From CADEED01 sp964444835 (GTDB lineage Bacteria > Pseudomonadota > Gammaproteobacteria > Steroidobacterales > Steroidobacteraceae): 64,000 bases of DNA. The notes beneath the pieces were generated by a model. The model worked only from the letters and a program-made list of their open reading frames with translations, had not been told where the DNA came from and made no database searches. The position numbers and the translations under genes were made by a program. Every line of letters begins with the position of its first letter. Position 1 is the first letter of the stretch. The DNA is taken from contig CAYUIT010000005.1 in assembly GCA_964444835.1 (NCBI GenBank), positions 56,630-120,629 of the forward strand. Reading direction: 5' to 3'. Below, piece by piece: positions 26,106-34,726 of the stretch.

Positions 26106-26401
26106 GTAACCGATCCGTCGACAAGCCGCCTAACACGCGCAAAGCACCACCAGCGCGAACCCGCGCACTGACTACGGTCCGCAGCAAATCCATGCCGGAC
26201 AATCCGCCGAATTCCATCGTCACCCGTTCCGCCGCGTTCATGGAGCCGGACGAACGGCTCGCGCGGATCGCTGAGGCTGCCTACTACCACGCCGAGCGTC
26301 GTGGCTTCGACCCCGGTCATGAACTCGACGACTGGTTAGCGGCCGAAGCGGAGATCGATCAGGCGCTAACGAATTCGATACAGCCCACGCTCTGCGGCTG
26401 A
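26102..26401 (+). CDS. DUF2934 protein
   Basis: A 99-residue protein with a flexible, basic, proline-rich first half and a C-terminal DUF2934 motif: RIAEAAYYHAERRGFDPGHELDDWLAAEAEIDQ. This short helical domain is common in proteobacteria and its function is unknown. The start overlaps the stress-protein stop as ATGA, so the two are co-translated, which hints at a stress role. Its 3' end overlaps the convergent receiver gene by 36 bases. Confidence 0.72.
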   Translation: MSNRSVDKPPNTRKAPPARTRALTTVRSKSMPDNPPNSIVTRSAAFMEPDERLARIAEAAYYHAERRGFDPGHELDDWLAAEAEIDQALTNSIQPTLCG

Positions 26402-26830
26402 ACGCGCGCGCGCAGTCGCGGCGCGATGCATCGCGGTGAAGTGCTGGATGGCCTCGAGTAGCGTCGTGGTGTCGGCAGGCTTCGCAACGAGCATGAGTGG
26501 CGCGCCTGGCATCCACGGCACCTCGGCGTTTGCAAGGTCTGCCGTCAGCATGATGGTCGGAACCGGGTACCCGAGAGCGCGAGCGATTCGCTCTGCCACA
26601 TCGGTGCCGGTTTCCTCCTCGGCAAGTCGATAGTCCATCAAGAGTACGTCTGGTCGCGCACCGTAGCGCAGCACATGGTTGATCGCTTCTTCGGAAGAAG
26701 TTGCGGTGATCGTCACAAAGCCGGCTGCAAGCAACAACGAACGCAAGACAGCGTTTAGAGCGACGTCGTCATCGAGATGCAACACGACGCTCGGAGCAGG
26801 TGCTGGGGCGGAGCTGGGGGTTATCGTCAT
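26366..26830 (-). CDS. Single-domain response regulator
   Basis: A 154-residue CheY-like receiver. Acidic pocket residues lie at LHLDDDVA (D20-D21), the phosphoacceptor at VLLMDYRL (D66), the switch Thr at TIMLTAD (T96) and the Lys at LVAKPAD (K117). No output domain follows; the C-terminus is a short helix. The MDYRL...GTDVAERIARALGYPVPTIMLTAD segment is close to the receiver of the nearby hybrid kinase (ITDYQL...GIDVTRAIAKHLG), so the two are probably related and may share a phosphorelay. It is divergent from the lipase-like gene and overlaps DUF2934 at its end. Confidence 0.8.
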   Translation of the reverse strand: MTITPSSAPAPAPSVVLHLDDDVALNAVLRSLLLAAGFVTITATSSEEAINHVLRYGARPDVLLMDYRLAEEETGTDVAERIARALGYPVPTIMLTADLANAEVPWMPGAPLMLVAKPADTTTLLEAIQHFTAMHRAATARARSAAERGLYRIR

Positions 26831-26969
26831 CGCGACACGCTATGCGCGCGGCGCCCGTCGGCCCATTCGTACTCGCCGCAGCCCGGAACATACCGCGCAC
26901 CTGCGCTACCATGATCTACGGGTATTCTCGTACGCTGCTTGACCTCGCCGCCGTGGAGTTTCGGAACGA

Positions 26970-28751
26970 ATGCACACCTTGGCACGACTCAGCGCTATTG
27001 GGTTCGTTCTCAGCACGCTGGCGGCATGCCAATCGCTCGATAGTTACGTGACGCTAAAGCTGGCCGCTGCGCCGCAGCGGGCCGACGGCACGCTTGAGCC
27101 ACTCGGCACGCGACCCACATCGTTCACACACGAAGCACTCGCCGCCAATGGGCTACGTTGGCGCGCGAGCGATTGCAACGCCATCTTGTCGCAGCTTGCC
27201 ACCGCCCCGAGTCCCGACGCGCAACGTGCGTTCGCCATCGCGGAAGTGCATTTGCTCGCTGCCCAAGCGCCTGCCTGTCGACGCGATCGTACTCGCTCGT
27301 TGATCGAATCGGCCCGCGGCGCGTACCAACTTCTCGGTGCAGCGACCGGCGATCATGCGCCACCCACGCCGCTCGTGATCGCCTTGTATAACCGGGCAGT
27401 CGCGACGCTCTTGACCCAGCCAGACTGGCTGCGTGCGGCGCGCGCGTCTAACAGTGCTCAAGATAGTGCAGCGTTCCCGCTCGAAATCACCCCTGCCGTG
27501 CGCGCACAGCTCGCGCAGTACGACCGACTGCTCGATAGCGAACGCATCACCGTTGCGGGTCTCCTCGAGCATCATCGGCGCGCAGGGCTTGGTGCAGCAC
27601 TCATCGCGACACAATCGATGGAACACATCCATGGCATCGCGGCAAACTACTTTCGTCGCGGCGCAGCGCTGCCCATCACCGCAATCCTGCATTTCGACAC
27701 GACCCGCCCTAGACTCGAGCTTTTCCCAGGCGACGAGCATTCGTCCGTGCAAATCAACGCGACCGAATGGCCGCTGCATGCGGACTTCACGGCGCCGTAC
27801 GCCTGGACTCAACACGGCTCCAAATGGCGACGTGCCGGGCTGCTCAGCGCGTTCTTTCCACGACGGCTGGCTCCCGCGCGCGGTGTCTACCTACTCGAGC
27901 CGCCGTCGGCCGAGAAAATTCCGATCTTGATGATTCACGGATTAGCGGCAGGTCCGCAGGCGTGGCGAAATATCACCAATGAGTTGTTAGGCACTGAGGA
28001 TGTGCGCCGACACTACCAAGTTTGGCATTACTTCTATCCAACGGGGCAACCGTATCTACAATCCGCAGCCGAGCTGCGCTCTGACTTGGCAGCGTTGCGC
28101 GCCAGTGTGCAGCAACGCTTAGGCCGCTCGTTGCCACCGATCGTTGTCATCGGGCACAGCCAAGGTGGCTTACTCGCCCGCGCACTCGTCACAGCACCGG
28201 GCGCGACGCTCTGGAATGTGGTCTTCACGGTTCCGCCCGAGCGCTTGTCGGTGACTGAAGCCGATCGTGACGCATTCCGCGCAGCGCTGCTTTACGAGCC
28301 TACGCCTGCAGTGGCGCGCATCGTGTTCATGGAGACGCCGCACCTGGGTTCCGCTGTGTCCGATCGGAGCGCCATCCTTCGCCTGCTCGACTTGTTCGTC
28401 GATGTGCCCGACGAATTGGCTAACAAGCTACGACATCTTGCGCGCACACATGCAGAAGAACTGACCCCCTTTGCGCGTCGGATTGCGCTCGCGGGCGGGC
28501 CCTCGCCGTTGAATTCGCTCGCCGCGAGCAGCCCACTCACGCAGGCGTTTGGACGGCTGCCGCTAGAGCCGCCCACTCGCTACCATTCGATCATCGCAGC
28601 TCGTGATGAGTACCTCACGTATGAATCCGCCCACTTGGCTGGCGTGGAATCCGAGCTGGTGCTACCCGCGCGCCACCAAGAAACGGACGGCGCGGCCTCG
28701 CTGGCCGAAATCGTTCGCATCCTGCGCCGACACCGGCTCGAATCACCCTAG
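26970..28751 (+). CDS. Alpha/beta-hydrolase lipoprotein, lipase-like
   Basis: A 593-residue protein with a lipobox ending LSTLAAC (Cys20), so it should be anchored to the envelope. The N-terminal half (to about 310) has no motif I recognise. The C-terminal half is an alpha/beta hydrolase: the oxyanion strand IPILMIHGLAAGPQAWRNI and nucleophile elbow VVIGHSQGGLLARAL (Ser). A later FMETPHLGSAVSDRS and RYHSIIAARDEYLTYESAH probably supply acid and histidine positions. It may act on lipids or esters; the substrate is unknown. It lies 141 bases from the divergent receiver gene and is followed by the hybrid kinase on the same strand. Confidence 0.75.
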   Translation: MHTLARLSAIGFVLSTLAACQSLDSYVTLKLAAAPQRADGTLEPLGTRPTSFTHEALAANGLRWRASDCNAILSQLATAPSPDAQRAFAIAEVHLLAAQAPACRRDRTRSLIESARGAYQLLGAATGDHAPPTPLVIALYNRAVATLLTQPDWLRAARASNSAQDSAAFPLEITPAVRAQLAQYDRLLDSERITVAGLLEHHRRAGLGAALIATQSMEHIHGIAANYFRRGAALPITAILHFDTTRPRLELFPGDEHSSVQINATEWPLHADFTAPYAWTQHGSKWRRAGLLSAFFPRRLAPARGVYLLEPPSAEKIPILMIHGLAAGPQAWRNITNELLGTEDVRRHYQVWHYFYPTGQPYLQSAAELRSDLAALRASVQQRLGRSLPPIVVIGHSQGGLLARALVTAPGATLWNVVFTVPPERLSVTEADRDAFRAALLYEPTPAVARIVFMETPHLGSAVSDRSAILRLLDLFVDVPDELANKLRHLARTHAEELTPFARRIALAGGPSPLNSLAASSPLTQAFGRLPLEPPTRYHSIIAARDEYLTYESAHLAGVESELVLPARHQETDGAASLAEIVRILRRHRLESP

Positions 28752-28931
28752 TATCGCGGGCCGTCGGAATATACGTATTCCGGTACCTGCAGTTTTGTGC
28801 TTCACTGCTCGCGCCGCGGCGTCCCTACGACCCTGCGTCGCTTATCTTCGCTAACAACTGTGCTTGTCACGGCGCGTCGTTTGTAGCCCTTGAACTGCGC
28901 GCGGGCGCCACCACAACGGGAGCGAGATGCT

Positions 28932-30935
28932 GTGCCCTCGACGAATCCAAAGACGATTCTCGACACGCATCGCCCCGTGGGAACGAGCGTCTTGAGCCAA
29001 GCGACTGCACCACTTGATGAATCGATGTTTCGACTGCTCGCCGATGCCGTCGACGCCGCATTCTATGTTTTCGATAAAACCCAACGGTGTACTCTGTACG
29101 CGAGCGCCGGATTCCGCCGTCTTTTTCACTTAGACCCCGATTGGATCATGCGCGCGGACGCGCCCTGGCTCACACTCGTTCATCCCGACGATCGACAATG
29201 CCTCCACGACAATGAAGCGGCGTTCATCGATGGCGGCGTTTTTGACGCGGAATATCGCATCGTGTTGCCCGATGGCCGCACGCGCTGGGTCCACGACCGG
29301 GCGGCAGTCGCGAGTCGCAGTCCAGCTGGGTCTGTGGAGCGCGTAGCCGGTGTGATTACCGAGGTGACGACAAGACGCGAGTATGAGAACGCGCTGGCGC
29401 TCGCGCAGGAGCGACTGAGCGTCGCATTACGGGCGGCACACGCTGGCGCCTGGGCGTGGGACGTGAAAGCGCGCAGCGTGGAATGGACGCCAGAGCAGTT
29501 TGCCCTCTACGGCATTACGGACACCTCCAGCGCCCCCACTTACGAGCGATGGCTTGAGCTTCTCAACCCGGAGGATCGCGAGCCGATCGACAGCTTATTG
29601 CACGATACGCTCGAAGGCCGTGTTGACTCGTGGCACGTCAATTTTCGCGTCCAGCATCCGACACTCGGCGAGCGCTGGCTACTCGGGCTTGGCGAGGTCA
29701 CGCGCGATGCAAAAGGACGTGCCCTCCAATTGGCAGGAATCAATCTTGATGTAACCGAGCGCCGCCATACCGAGCTCGCATTGGAAGCCGCCAAGCGCGA
29801 CGCCGAGTTGGCGAATGCGTCTAAATCGCGATTCCTTGCCGCAGCCAGCCACGACCTGCGGCAACCGCTGCAAACGATCAACATTGTCGCTAGCTTGTTA
29901 GCACGCACTAGCGATCCTGCGGCAGTCCAAGCACATGTTCAGACGCTGGCGGACGCGGCACGCTCGATGGACGATCTCTTGGCCGCATTGCTCGACATCA
30001 ATCGGCTGGAGACCGGCGCGATTCAGCCACGCCAAGATGCGTTCCCGTTGGAGACGGTTCTTGCGCCGCTGCGCTCGAACCTGGCGTTTGCTGCCAAGAG
30101 CCGATCACTCGAACTCGAAATCGGCGAGTGCCATACGCACGCACTCACTGACCCAGCGCTGCTCTCGGTCATCCTGCGCAATCTCGTCGGCAATGCGATC
30201 AAGTACACAGAGCGCGGCTCGATCACCGTGACTTGCACTGCGTATGATGACGATATCGAGATTGTGGTGCGCGACACTGGAATCGGTATCTCGTCGCAGC
30301 ATCTCGACCGAATTTTCGAAGAGTTCTATCAAATCGACAATCCGCAGCGCGATCGACGGCGCGGTGTTGGCCTTGGCTTATCGATCGTGCAGCGTGTGTC
30401 TGCGCTGTTAGGCCTCAAAATCTTGGTGCAATCCACCGAAGGTGTCGGTACGGTGTTCTCAGTCCGGGTGCCCCGCGCACCCTCGGGAGCATCTGTAGCA
30501 CCCAGAACCGATTCGCAAGTCGTCAACGCGCCAATCGCGCGAGTCGTAGGCTCTGTCCGAGTACTACACATTGAGGATGACGTCGCGATTGCGAAATCCA
30601 TGCAGATGCTATTGAAGCTCGAAGGCTACGACATTACGTCGGCGAATACACCGGAAGCGGCCATACAACTCGTCGCTGAGCATGGCTACCAGCCAGACCT
30701 GATCATCACGGACTACCAACTCCAGGCAGGCGCGACCGGCATCGACGTCACCCGAGCAATCGCCAAGCACCTCGGCCGGAAGCCGCCGACGATCTTACTG
30801 ACGGGAGACATTTCCGAACGCTTGAAGAACGACGCTGCCAACGTTGCCGACCGCGTGCTGCCCAAACCTGTCGATATCGATCAGCTCCTGCGGGCGATGA
30901 ATGAAATGAGGGCGCCCTCGCGGACGCCCTCTTAA
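28932..30935 (+). CDS. PAS-PAS hybrid histidine kinase with C-terminal receiver
   Basis: About 667 residues. I choose GTG 28932 because GGAG lies about nine bases upstream; TTG 28890 is an alternative. Two PAS modules (about 30-160 and 165-285) are followed by the HisKA helix SRFLAAASHDLRQPLQTINIV (His about 307), a HATPase with NLVGNAIKYTE, DTGIGIS and GVGLGLSIV, and a receiver with HIEDD, LIITDYQL (phospho-Asp), LLTGD and LPKPVD. There are no membrane segments, so it senses a cytoplasmic signal. The HDLRQPL box is typical of hybrid kinases with PAS input. No output regulator is adjacent on its strand apart from the small receiver at 26.4-26.8 kb. Confidence 0.88.
   Translation: MPSTNPKTILDTHRPVGTSVLSQATAPLDESMFRLLADAVDAAFYVFDKTQRCTLYASAGFRRLFHLDPDWIMRADAPWLTLVHPDDRQCLHDNEAAFIDGGVFDAEYRIVLPDGRTRWVHDRAAVASRSPAGSVERVAGVITEVTTRREYENALALAQERLSVALRAAHAGAWAWDVKARSVEWTPEQFALYGITDTSSAPTYERWLELLNPEDREPIDSLLHDTLEGRVDSWHVNFRVQHPTLGERWLLGLGEVTRDAKGRALQLAGINLDVTERRHTELALEAAKRDAELANASKSRFLAAASHDLRQPLQTINIVASLLARTSDPAAVQAHVQTLADAARSMDDLLAALLDINRLETGAIQPRQDAFPLETVLAPLRSNLAFAAKSRSLELEIGECHTHALTDPALLSVILRNLVGNAIKYTERGSITVTCTAYDDDIEIVVRDTGIGISSQHLDRIFEEFYQIDNPQRDRRRGVGLGLSIVQRVSALLGLKILVQSTEGVGTVFSVRVPRAPSGASVAPRTDSQVVNAPIARVVGSVRVLHIEDDVAIAKSMQMLLKLEGYDITSANTPEAAIQLVAEHGYQPDLIITDYQLQAGATGIDVTRAIAKHLGRKPPTILLTGDISERLKNDAANVADRVLPKPVDIDQLLRAMNEMRAPSRTPS
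30908..30931 (+). terminator. Weak stem-loop at the hybrid-kinase 3' end
   Basis: GAGGGCG (30908-30914) and CGCCCTC (30925-30931) are inverted repeats ten bases apart, covering the last codons, and are followed by TTAA with the stop codon. The stem is GC-rich but only a very short T stretch follows, so termination efficiency is uncertain. It sits between convergent genes (kinase and PEP-CTERM). Confidence 0.35.
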
Positions 30936-30959
30936 CCGACGGTCACTGAAACTATGAAA

Positions 30960-31709
30960 TTAGTGTGCTGCGCGCCGGCGCCGCACGCCCGCGATTGCGA
31001 GCAAGCCCAGCCCTAACAAACCCAGGGTCGCGGGCTCAGGAACCGCAGCAGAATGAAACAGCAAGTTCTGCTGATTTCCGTTGCCGAGACTATCGACGAG
31101 CACGAACAGCTCATCGCAGTCGATCGAACCATTCAGGCTATCGAGCCAGCTTTGCGCCAGCTCACGAATACCCGCCCCGCTACCCACGAGCGCGAATGCA
31201 CCGCCATCAAGACGATGAGCCGTGTCGCTCGTATCGTACGCGAGCTCCCACACCGCCACCTGAAATGCAGCTGCGCTTTGGTCATCGACAATGGCGCCGC
31301 GATAGCGGCCCCACAATTCCGAGATCGACGACGAGTCGTAACCCGCACCACTGACGGTCTGCACAGTGGCCGTCGAGAACGGCGTTAGCGGCAAATTGGG
31401 CTCGAGACAGAACGCCAAGAACTGCTCCCACGCGGATCCCGCTTGACGCATATCGAGTACGAAGACACCGGCCGACGTGCGTTGGAGAGCGCCCCCGTTG
31501 AGGCTGAACTCGACGGTCGCGAAGTACCCGTTGTCGGGACCGGGTGTGAATACCGATCCTGCGCGATTCGCGACATCGACCGTCTCCCCGATGGTGATCG
31601 GACCCGCCTGCGCCACCGACGCGAAAATCGTTGCAACGCCCGCGACCCACAACCGACTCTTCTTCGATTCCACGCTCTTCGATCCCTTCAAACGCGCCAA
31701 CCGTGGCAC
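30960..31709 (-). CDS. PEP-CTERM sorted exoprotein
   Basis: Up to 249 residues. A signal peptide (SRLWVAGVATIFASVAQA) leads an extracellular domain, and the C-terminus is VPEPATLGLLGLGLLAIAGVRRRR: the Pro-Glu-Pro motif, a hydrophobic segment and a basic tail. This is the PEP-CTERM signal processed by exosortase in exopolysaccharide-producing Gram-negatives; no exosortase gene is in the window. The start at 31709 is a GTG; a second GTG at 31673 would give a neater signal peptide and may be the true start. The body contains two Cys in distant positions (FCLEP, DCDEL) and no known enzymatic motif. Confidence 0.8.
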   Translation of the reverse strand: MPRLARLKGSKSVESKKSRLWVAGVATIFASVAQAGPITIGETVDVANRAGSVFTPGPDNGYFATVEFSLNGGALQRTSAGVFVLDMRQAGSAWEQFLAFCLEPNLPLTPFSTATVQTVSGAGYDSSSISELWGRYRGAIVDDQSAAAFQVAVWELAYDTSDTAHRLDGGAFALVGSGAGIRELAQSWLDSLNGSIDCDELFVLVDSLGNGNQQNLLFHSAAVPEPATLGLLGLGLLAIAGVRRRRAAH

Positions 31710-32142
31710 GCGCGATCACAAGCAATTCACGAATCGGGCCAGCACGCGACACGCCTCGCCGCATCAGGCACTTACGACTCCGCGCAGCTACGACAGTCGC
31801 TCCGCGACTCGTCAGCGCACGAACTTGTAAGAAGCCTCGACGAATCGAGACGCGGGGCACGCGTTAAGTTGCATCGCGGCTGGTAGCGACACCGCAAGCA
31901 GTGGTTATTGTTTAGACGCCCGAGACGAAACGTGAACCACGTCACGCATAACGACTAACAATCGAGTGCGTTCACGTAAAGCCCACCGACACGAGCTGGC
32001 TCATTCGACACGGCGCCGAACGCGTGGCGCGGACATAAAGGGGACCCGACAACGCTGGCAGCGCTCGGCCCTGCGGCACCAACCTCAAGGCCGGTGCCGC
32101 AGAGCCCGCATGCGCGGAAGAAACTCCGTCAGCTCTTTGCCA
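31710..32142. other. Intergenic region with one strong stem-loop
   Basis: This 433-base gap holds the upstream region of the PEP-CTERM gene and the 3' flank of the hydrolase gene. I see no convincing gene. A perfect 10-bp inverted repeat, CTGCGGCACC (32071-32080) and GGTGCCGCAG (32093-32102), may end the hydrolase transcript, although no T-run follows on the minus strand. One CTAACAA copy lies at 31954. I searched for the sigma-54 promoter pattern often found before PEP-CTERM genes and did not find a good match. Confidence 0.5.
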
Positions 32143-33645
32143 TCAATGCGCAGCGGTCGAACCGAGCGTGTCGCGAAGCAGCTGACGCGCGTCGGCCGGC
32201 AACAGGTAGCGATCCTTGACGTTGTTAGCGACGCCCTTTGCGAAGCGCGCTACGAACGCGCCTCGCGTTGGGTAGAGCTCCGCTAGGCGCTCGTCCGTGA
32301 ACGGGCGGAATCCGCCGTACAGGCCACAAAACCCCGGACCGGTGTTCGACTCCAGGTAGGCACCGGTGGGTGCCTGCAACTCAGGAGGCCTCACCCCACC
32401 AATCACATTGCCATCCGCATCGCGCGCAAGCGTAATCGTGCCCGTTGGCGACGTGGTCAATTCCATGAGCCGGCTCGGCGGCGGTGCCACGCCACGTGCA
32501 ACCCAACGAGACAAATTGGCAATGGCCGCAGCTTCATAGTAGCCCGTACGGAGTGGGTTCTTTGGATTCGCAGGCGCGGGACAGAAGCTCGGCGGCAGCC
32601 CGAGATCACGTACGAGGGCCTGCCCACCTTCGCGGTCGCGCCACACGTCGACGTGTGATCCCCCAGCCACTTCATAGAGCCGCAGCAAGGGGAAATTCAC
32701 GCTGTCTTGCCGCGTTGGATACGAGGGAAAGTTGACCACTTCCGTTTGCGTTTGGAACTTCACCACCGGCGCGTCGACTCGAACGATATTCCGCGCATCG
32801 CCCCGTGGCAGGTTCTCAGTCGCGGCTGTGGCGCCCGTCACGTGCTTTGCGGACGCACCGCCCGCAGAGATGTAGTAGCCATCGTAAACCGACGTACCGC
32901 TCGGTAAGCGGGCCGCTGCATGAAACGAATTTGCATACGTAGTTTGATAGGCAGCCGACTGCGAGTACCCGACCATCAGCAAGCGTTCGACGTCATAGTG
33001 TTGCAGCGGGTTGTTAGTGTCGCGTTTGGACTTCAGCAGAGTGCCCACTTGCGTCAGCATGTCCCACACCTGGCCAAATGCCGGCATCGACAAATTGGCA
33101 TAGCGACTCGCGTTACGCGTCGGCCACGGCGCACGACCCCAACGGTCACGCAAGAAATTGACCGTGACGGGCTTGGTCGATACGCCAACCCATACGGTGC
33201 CGGATCTCGTGATGTAGTCGTATGTGCCATACCAGATCGGGTCGCCATCCCAACCCGCCGTGGCATTCATCACTTCCACTAACACGGTGCCATTAAAACG
33301 CGAGGCATCGCAGGGCTTGCGCACGAGAATACGCGTGACATACGGAACGTTGGCCGTCGCGACCCTAACATCCGGCCGTTGTGCAACCTCATCGACGTAC
33401 TCGTAAATGTTGGCGTTGCCCGCGACTAAGTACTCTTCCTCCACATAGCCGACGTCGGCGAGGTCTCGGTACCATGCGATAAACGGCGTAGACCTTGTCT
33501 CGACATCGCCGGCGACAACCGGCAACAAGGTGGTCGTGACACGCGCACGGCCCTGGTCCGCCTGTGCGAGAGGCGTACCTACCAAGATAATGAGCGCGGC
33601 GCAGAACGCCGATGTCATTGCTTTTCGAATAGGAAGAATAGTCAT
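32143..33645 (-). CDS. Exported alpha/beta hydrolase domain protein (Abhydrolase_10-like)
   Basis: A 500-residue protein with a signal peptide (MTILPIRKAMTSAFCAALIILVGTPLAQA). The pattern VTRILVRKPCDASRFNGTVLVEVMNATAGWDGDPIWYGTYDYI, the nucleophile-elbow sequence LLMVGYSQSAAYQTTYAN and the later RLYEVAGGSHVDVWRD match the family annotated as alpha/beta hydrolase domain-containing protein (PF20091 type). These are secreted or periplasmic esterases of unknown substrate, often found in steroid- or terpenoid-degrading proteobacteria. The gene has a well-defined promoter and palindrome upstream (33709-33765), pointing to regulation by a repressor, and its transcript may end in the stem-loop at 32071-32102. 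Confidence 0.78.
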   Translation of the reverse strand: MTILPIRKAMTSAFCAALIILVGTPLAQADQGRARVTTTLLPVVAGDVETRSTPFIAWYRDLADVGYVEEEYLVAGNANIYEYVDEVAQRPDVRVATANVPYVTRILVRKPCDASRFNGTVLVEVMNATAGWDGDPIWYGTYDYITRSGTVWVGVSTKPVTVNFLRDRWGRAPWPTRNASRYANLSMPAFGQVWDMLTQVGTLLKSKRDTNNPLQHYDVERLLMVGYSQSAAYQTTYANSFHAAARLPSGTSVYDGYYISAGGASAKHVTGATAATENLPRGDARNIVRVDAPVVKFQTQTEVVNFPSYPTRQDSVNFPLLRLYEVAGGSHVDVWRDREGGQALVRDLGLPPSFCPAPANPKNPLRTGYYEAAAIANLSRWVARGVAPPPSRLMELTTSPTGTITLARDADGNVIGGVRPPELQAPTGAYLESNTGPGFCGLYGGFRPFTDERLAELYPTRGAFVARFAKGVANNVKDRYLLPADARQLLRDTLGSTAAH

Positions 33646-33708
33646 GGTCCCCCCGAATGTTTGTTTTGACTAGGGCGGGCAGCAAAGCGGCCCGGAGCCT
33701 AGCTTCGC

Positions 33709-33735
33709 GAAAACAGTCAAGACTGACTGTTTTTC
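33709..33735. promoter_or_regulatory. Inverted-repeat operator before the hydrolase gene
   Basis: GAAAACAGTC (33709-33718) and GACTGTTTTTC (33725-33735) form an interrupted palindrome with a 6-base centre and one extra T in the right arm. It lies just downstream of the predicted minus-strand -10 box, covering the start site, where a bound repressor of the TetR or GntR kind would block transcription. The binding protein is not identified; no regulator gene is adjacent. Confidence 0.55.
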
Positions 33736-33736
33736 A

Positions 33737-33765
33737 ATTATGACAGGTTGCAACGACCGCGACAA
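33737..33765 (-). promoter_or_regulatory. Predicted sigma-70 promoter of the hydrolase gene
   Basis: Read on the minus strand: -35 TTGTCG (33765-33760), a 17-base spacer and -10 CATAAT (33742-33737). Transcription would begin a few bases further and run into the inverted repeat, leaving a leader of about 85 bases before the ATG at 33645. Prediction from consensus only. Confidence 0.45.
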
Positions 33766-33825
33766 CGACGGCGTGCAACTGTGCAGCGTCGCGCGAACAG
33801 CCGTTTTTCGCTGCGACCGATAAGG

Positions 33826-33901
33826 TGGTGGGCCCTGCGCGACTCGAACGCGCGACCAACTGGTTAAAAGCCAGCTGCTCTACCGACTGAGCTAAGGGCC
33901 C
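33826..33901 (-). tRNA. tRNA-Lys (anticodon UUU)
   Basis: Folds cleanly on the minus strand: acceptor GGGCCCT/AGGGCCC, D stem GCTC/GAGC, anticodon stem GCTGG/CCAGT with loop CTTTTAA giving UUU, T arm GCGCG-TTCGAGT-CGCGC. The 3' CCA is encoded (33826-33828). It lies downstream of queC in the pal-cpoB-queE-queC-tRNA-Lys order common in gammaproteobacteria. Confidence 0.97.
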
Positions 33902-34033
33902 TGCGAGATGAGGCTCGAAGGCGGCGCCGACTGCGGCGCTAGTTGCGGCCTGCCAGCGGCAGTCCGAAGCTCCCCACGAGGGGGCGCAAATGGTACACGA
34001 ACGCCGCGCCGAATGCCGACCTTGGCACTGTGC

Positions 34034-34714
34034 CTAGATGCGGGCGCTTTGGTAGCGGGTCGGATCAGCGACACCTGCGGCGAAAAACCCCTCGCGGCGC
34101 AGGCGGCAAGAATCGCACCGACCGCAAGCGCGCCCAATCTCGTCGGGCTGGTAGCACGACACGGTCATCGAATAATCGACGCCGAGCTCTGTACCGGCAG
34201 CAATGATCTTTGCCTTGGACAGCTTGATGAGCGGGGCGTGCACCGTCATTCCGGCTCCTTCGACTCCCGCTTTGGTCGCCAGACGTGCCAAGCGCGCGAA
34301 ACCCTCGATGAACTCGGGACGGCAGTCTGGATAGCCGGAGAAGTCGACCGCGTTGACACCGACGAAGATATCGCGACTTCCTAACACCTCGGCCCACGCT
34401 AAAGCGAGCGACAACATGATCGTGTTGCGCGCGGGCACATACGTCACGGGAATCCCAGCAGTCGGTGCCTCTGGGACGGGAATCGTCGGATCGGTGAGCG
34501 CCGAGCCGCCAATACCGGCCAAGTTCACTGCCATCACCCGATGTTCGAGCGCACCGAGTGCCAACGCAATCCGGCGCGCCGCTTCAAGCTCGACACTATG
34601 TCGCTGGCCATAGTCGACCGACAGCGCAAAACAATCGAAGCCGAGATCGCGAGCCATCGCAAGCACCGTCGCGGAATCGAGCCCACCTGACAGCAAGACG
34701 ACAGCTTTCCGCAT
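34034..34714 (-). CDS. queC: 7-cyano-7-deazaguanine synthase
   Basis: A 226-residue PP-loop enzyme that converts 7-carboxy-7-deazaguanine to preQ0 using ATP and ammonia in queuosine synthesis. The PP-loop SGGLDS is at residues 9-14, followed by ALSVDYGQRHSVELEAA. The C-terminal zinc cysteines appear in SCYQPDEIGRACGRCDSCRLR. Length is normal. It follows queE with a 12-base gap, so the two are co-transcribed. It is cytoplasmic; I see no riboswitch upstream. Confidence 0.95.
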   Translation of the reverse strand: MRKAVVLLSGGLDSATVLAMARDLGFDCFALSVDYGQRHSVELEAARRIALALGALEHRVMAVNLAGIGGSALTDPTIPVPEAPTAGIPVTYVPARNTIMLSLALAWAEVLGSRDIFVGVNAVDFSGYPDCRPEFIEGFARLARLATKAGVEGAGMTVHAPLIKLSKAKIIAAGTELGVDYSMTVSCYQPDEIGRACGRCDSCRLRREGFFAAGVADPTRYQSARI

Positions 34715-34726
34715 CGATCGCGCTCC

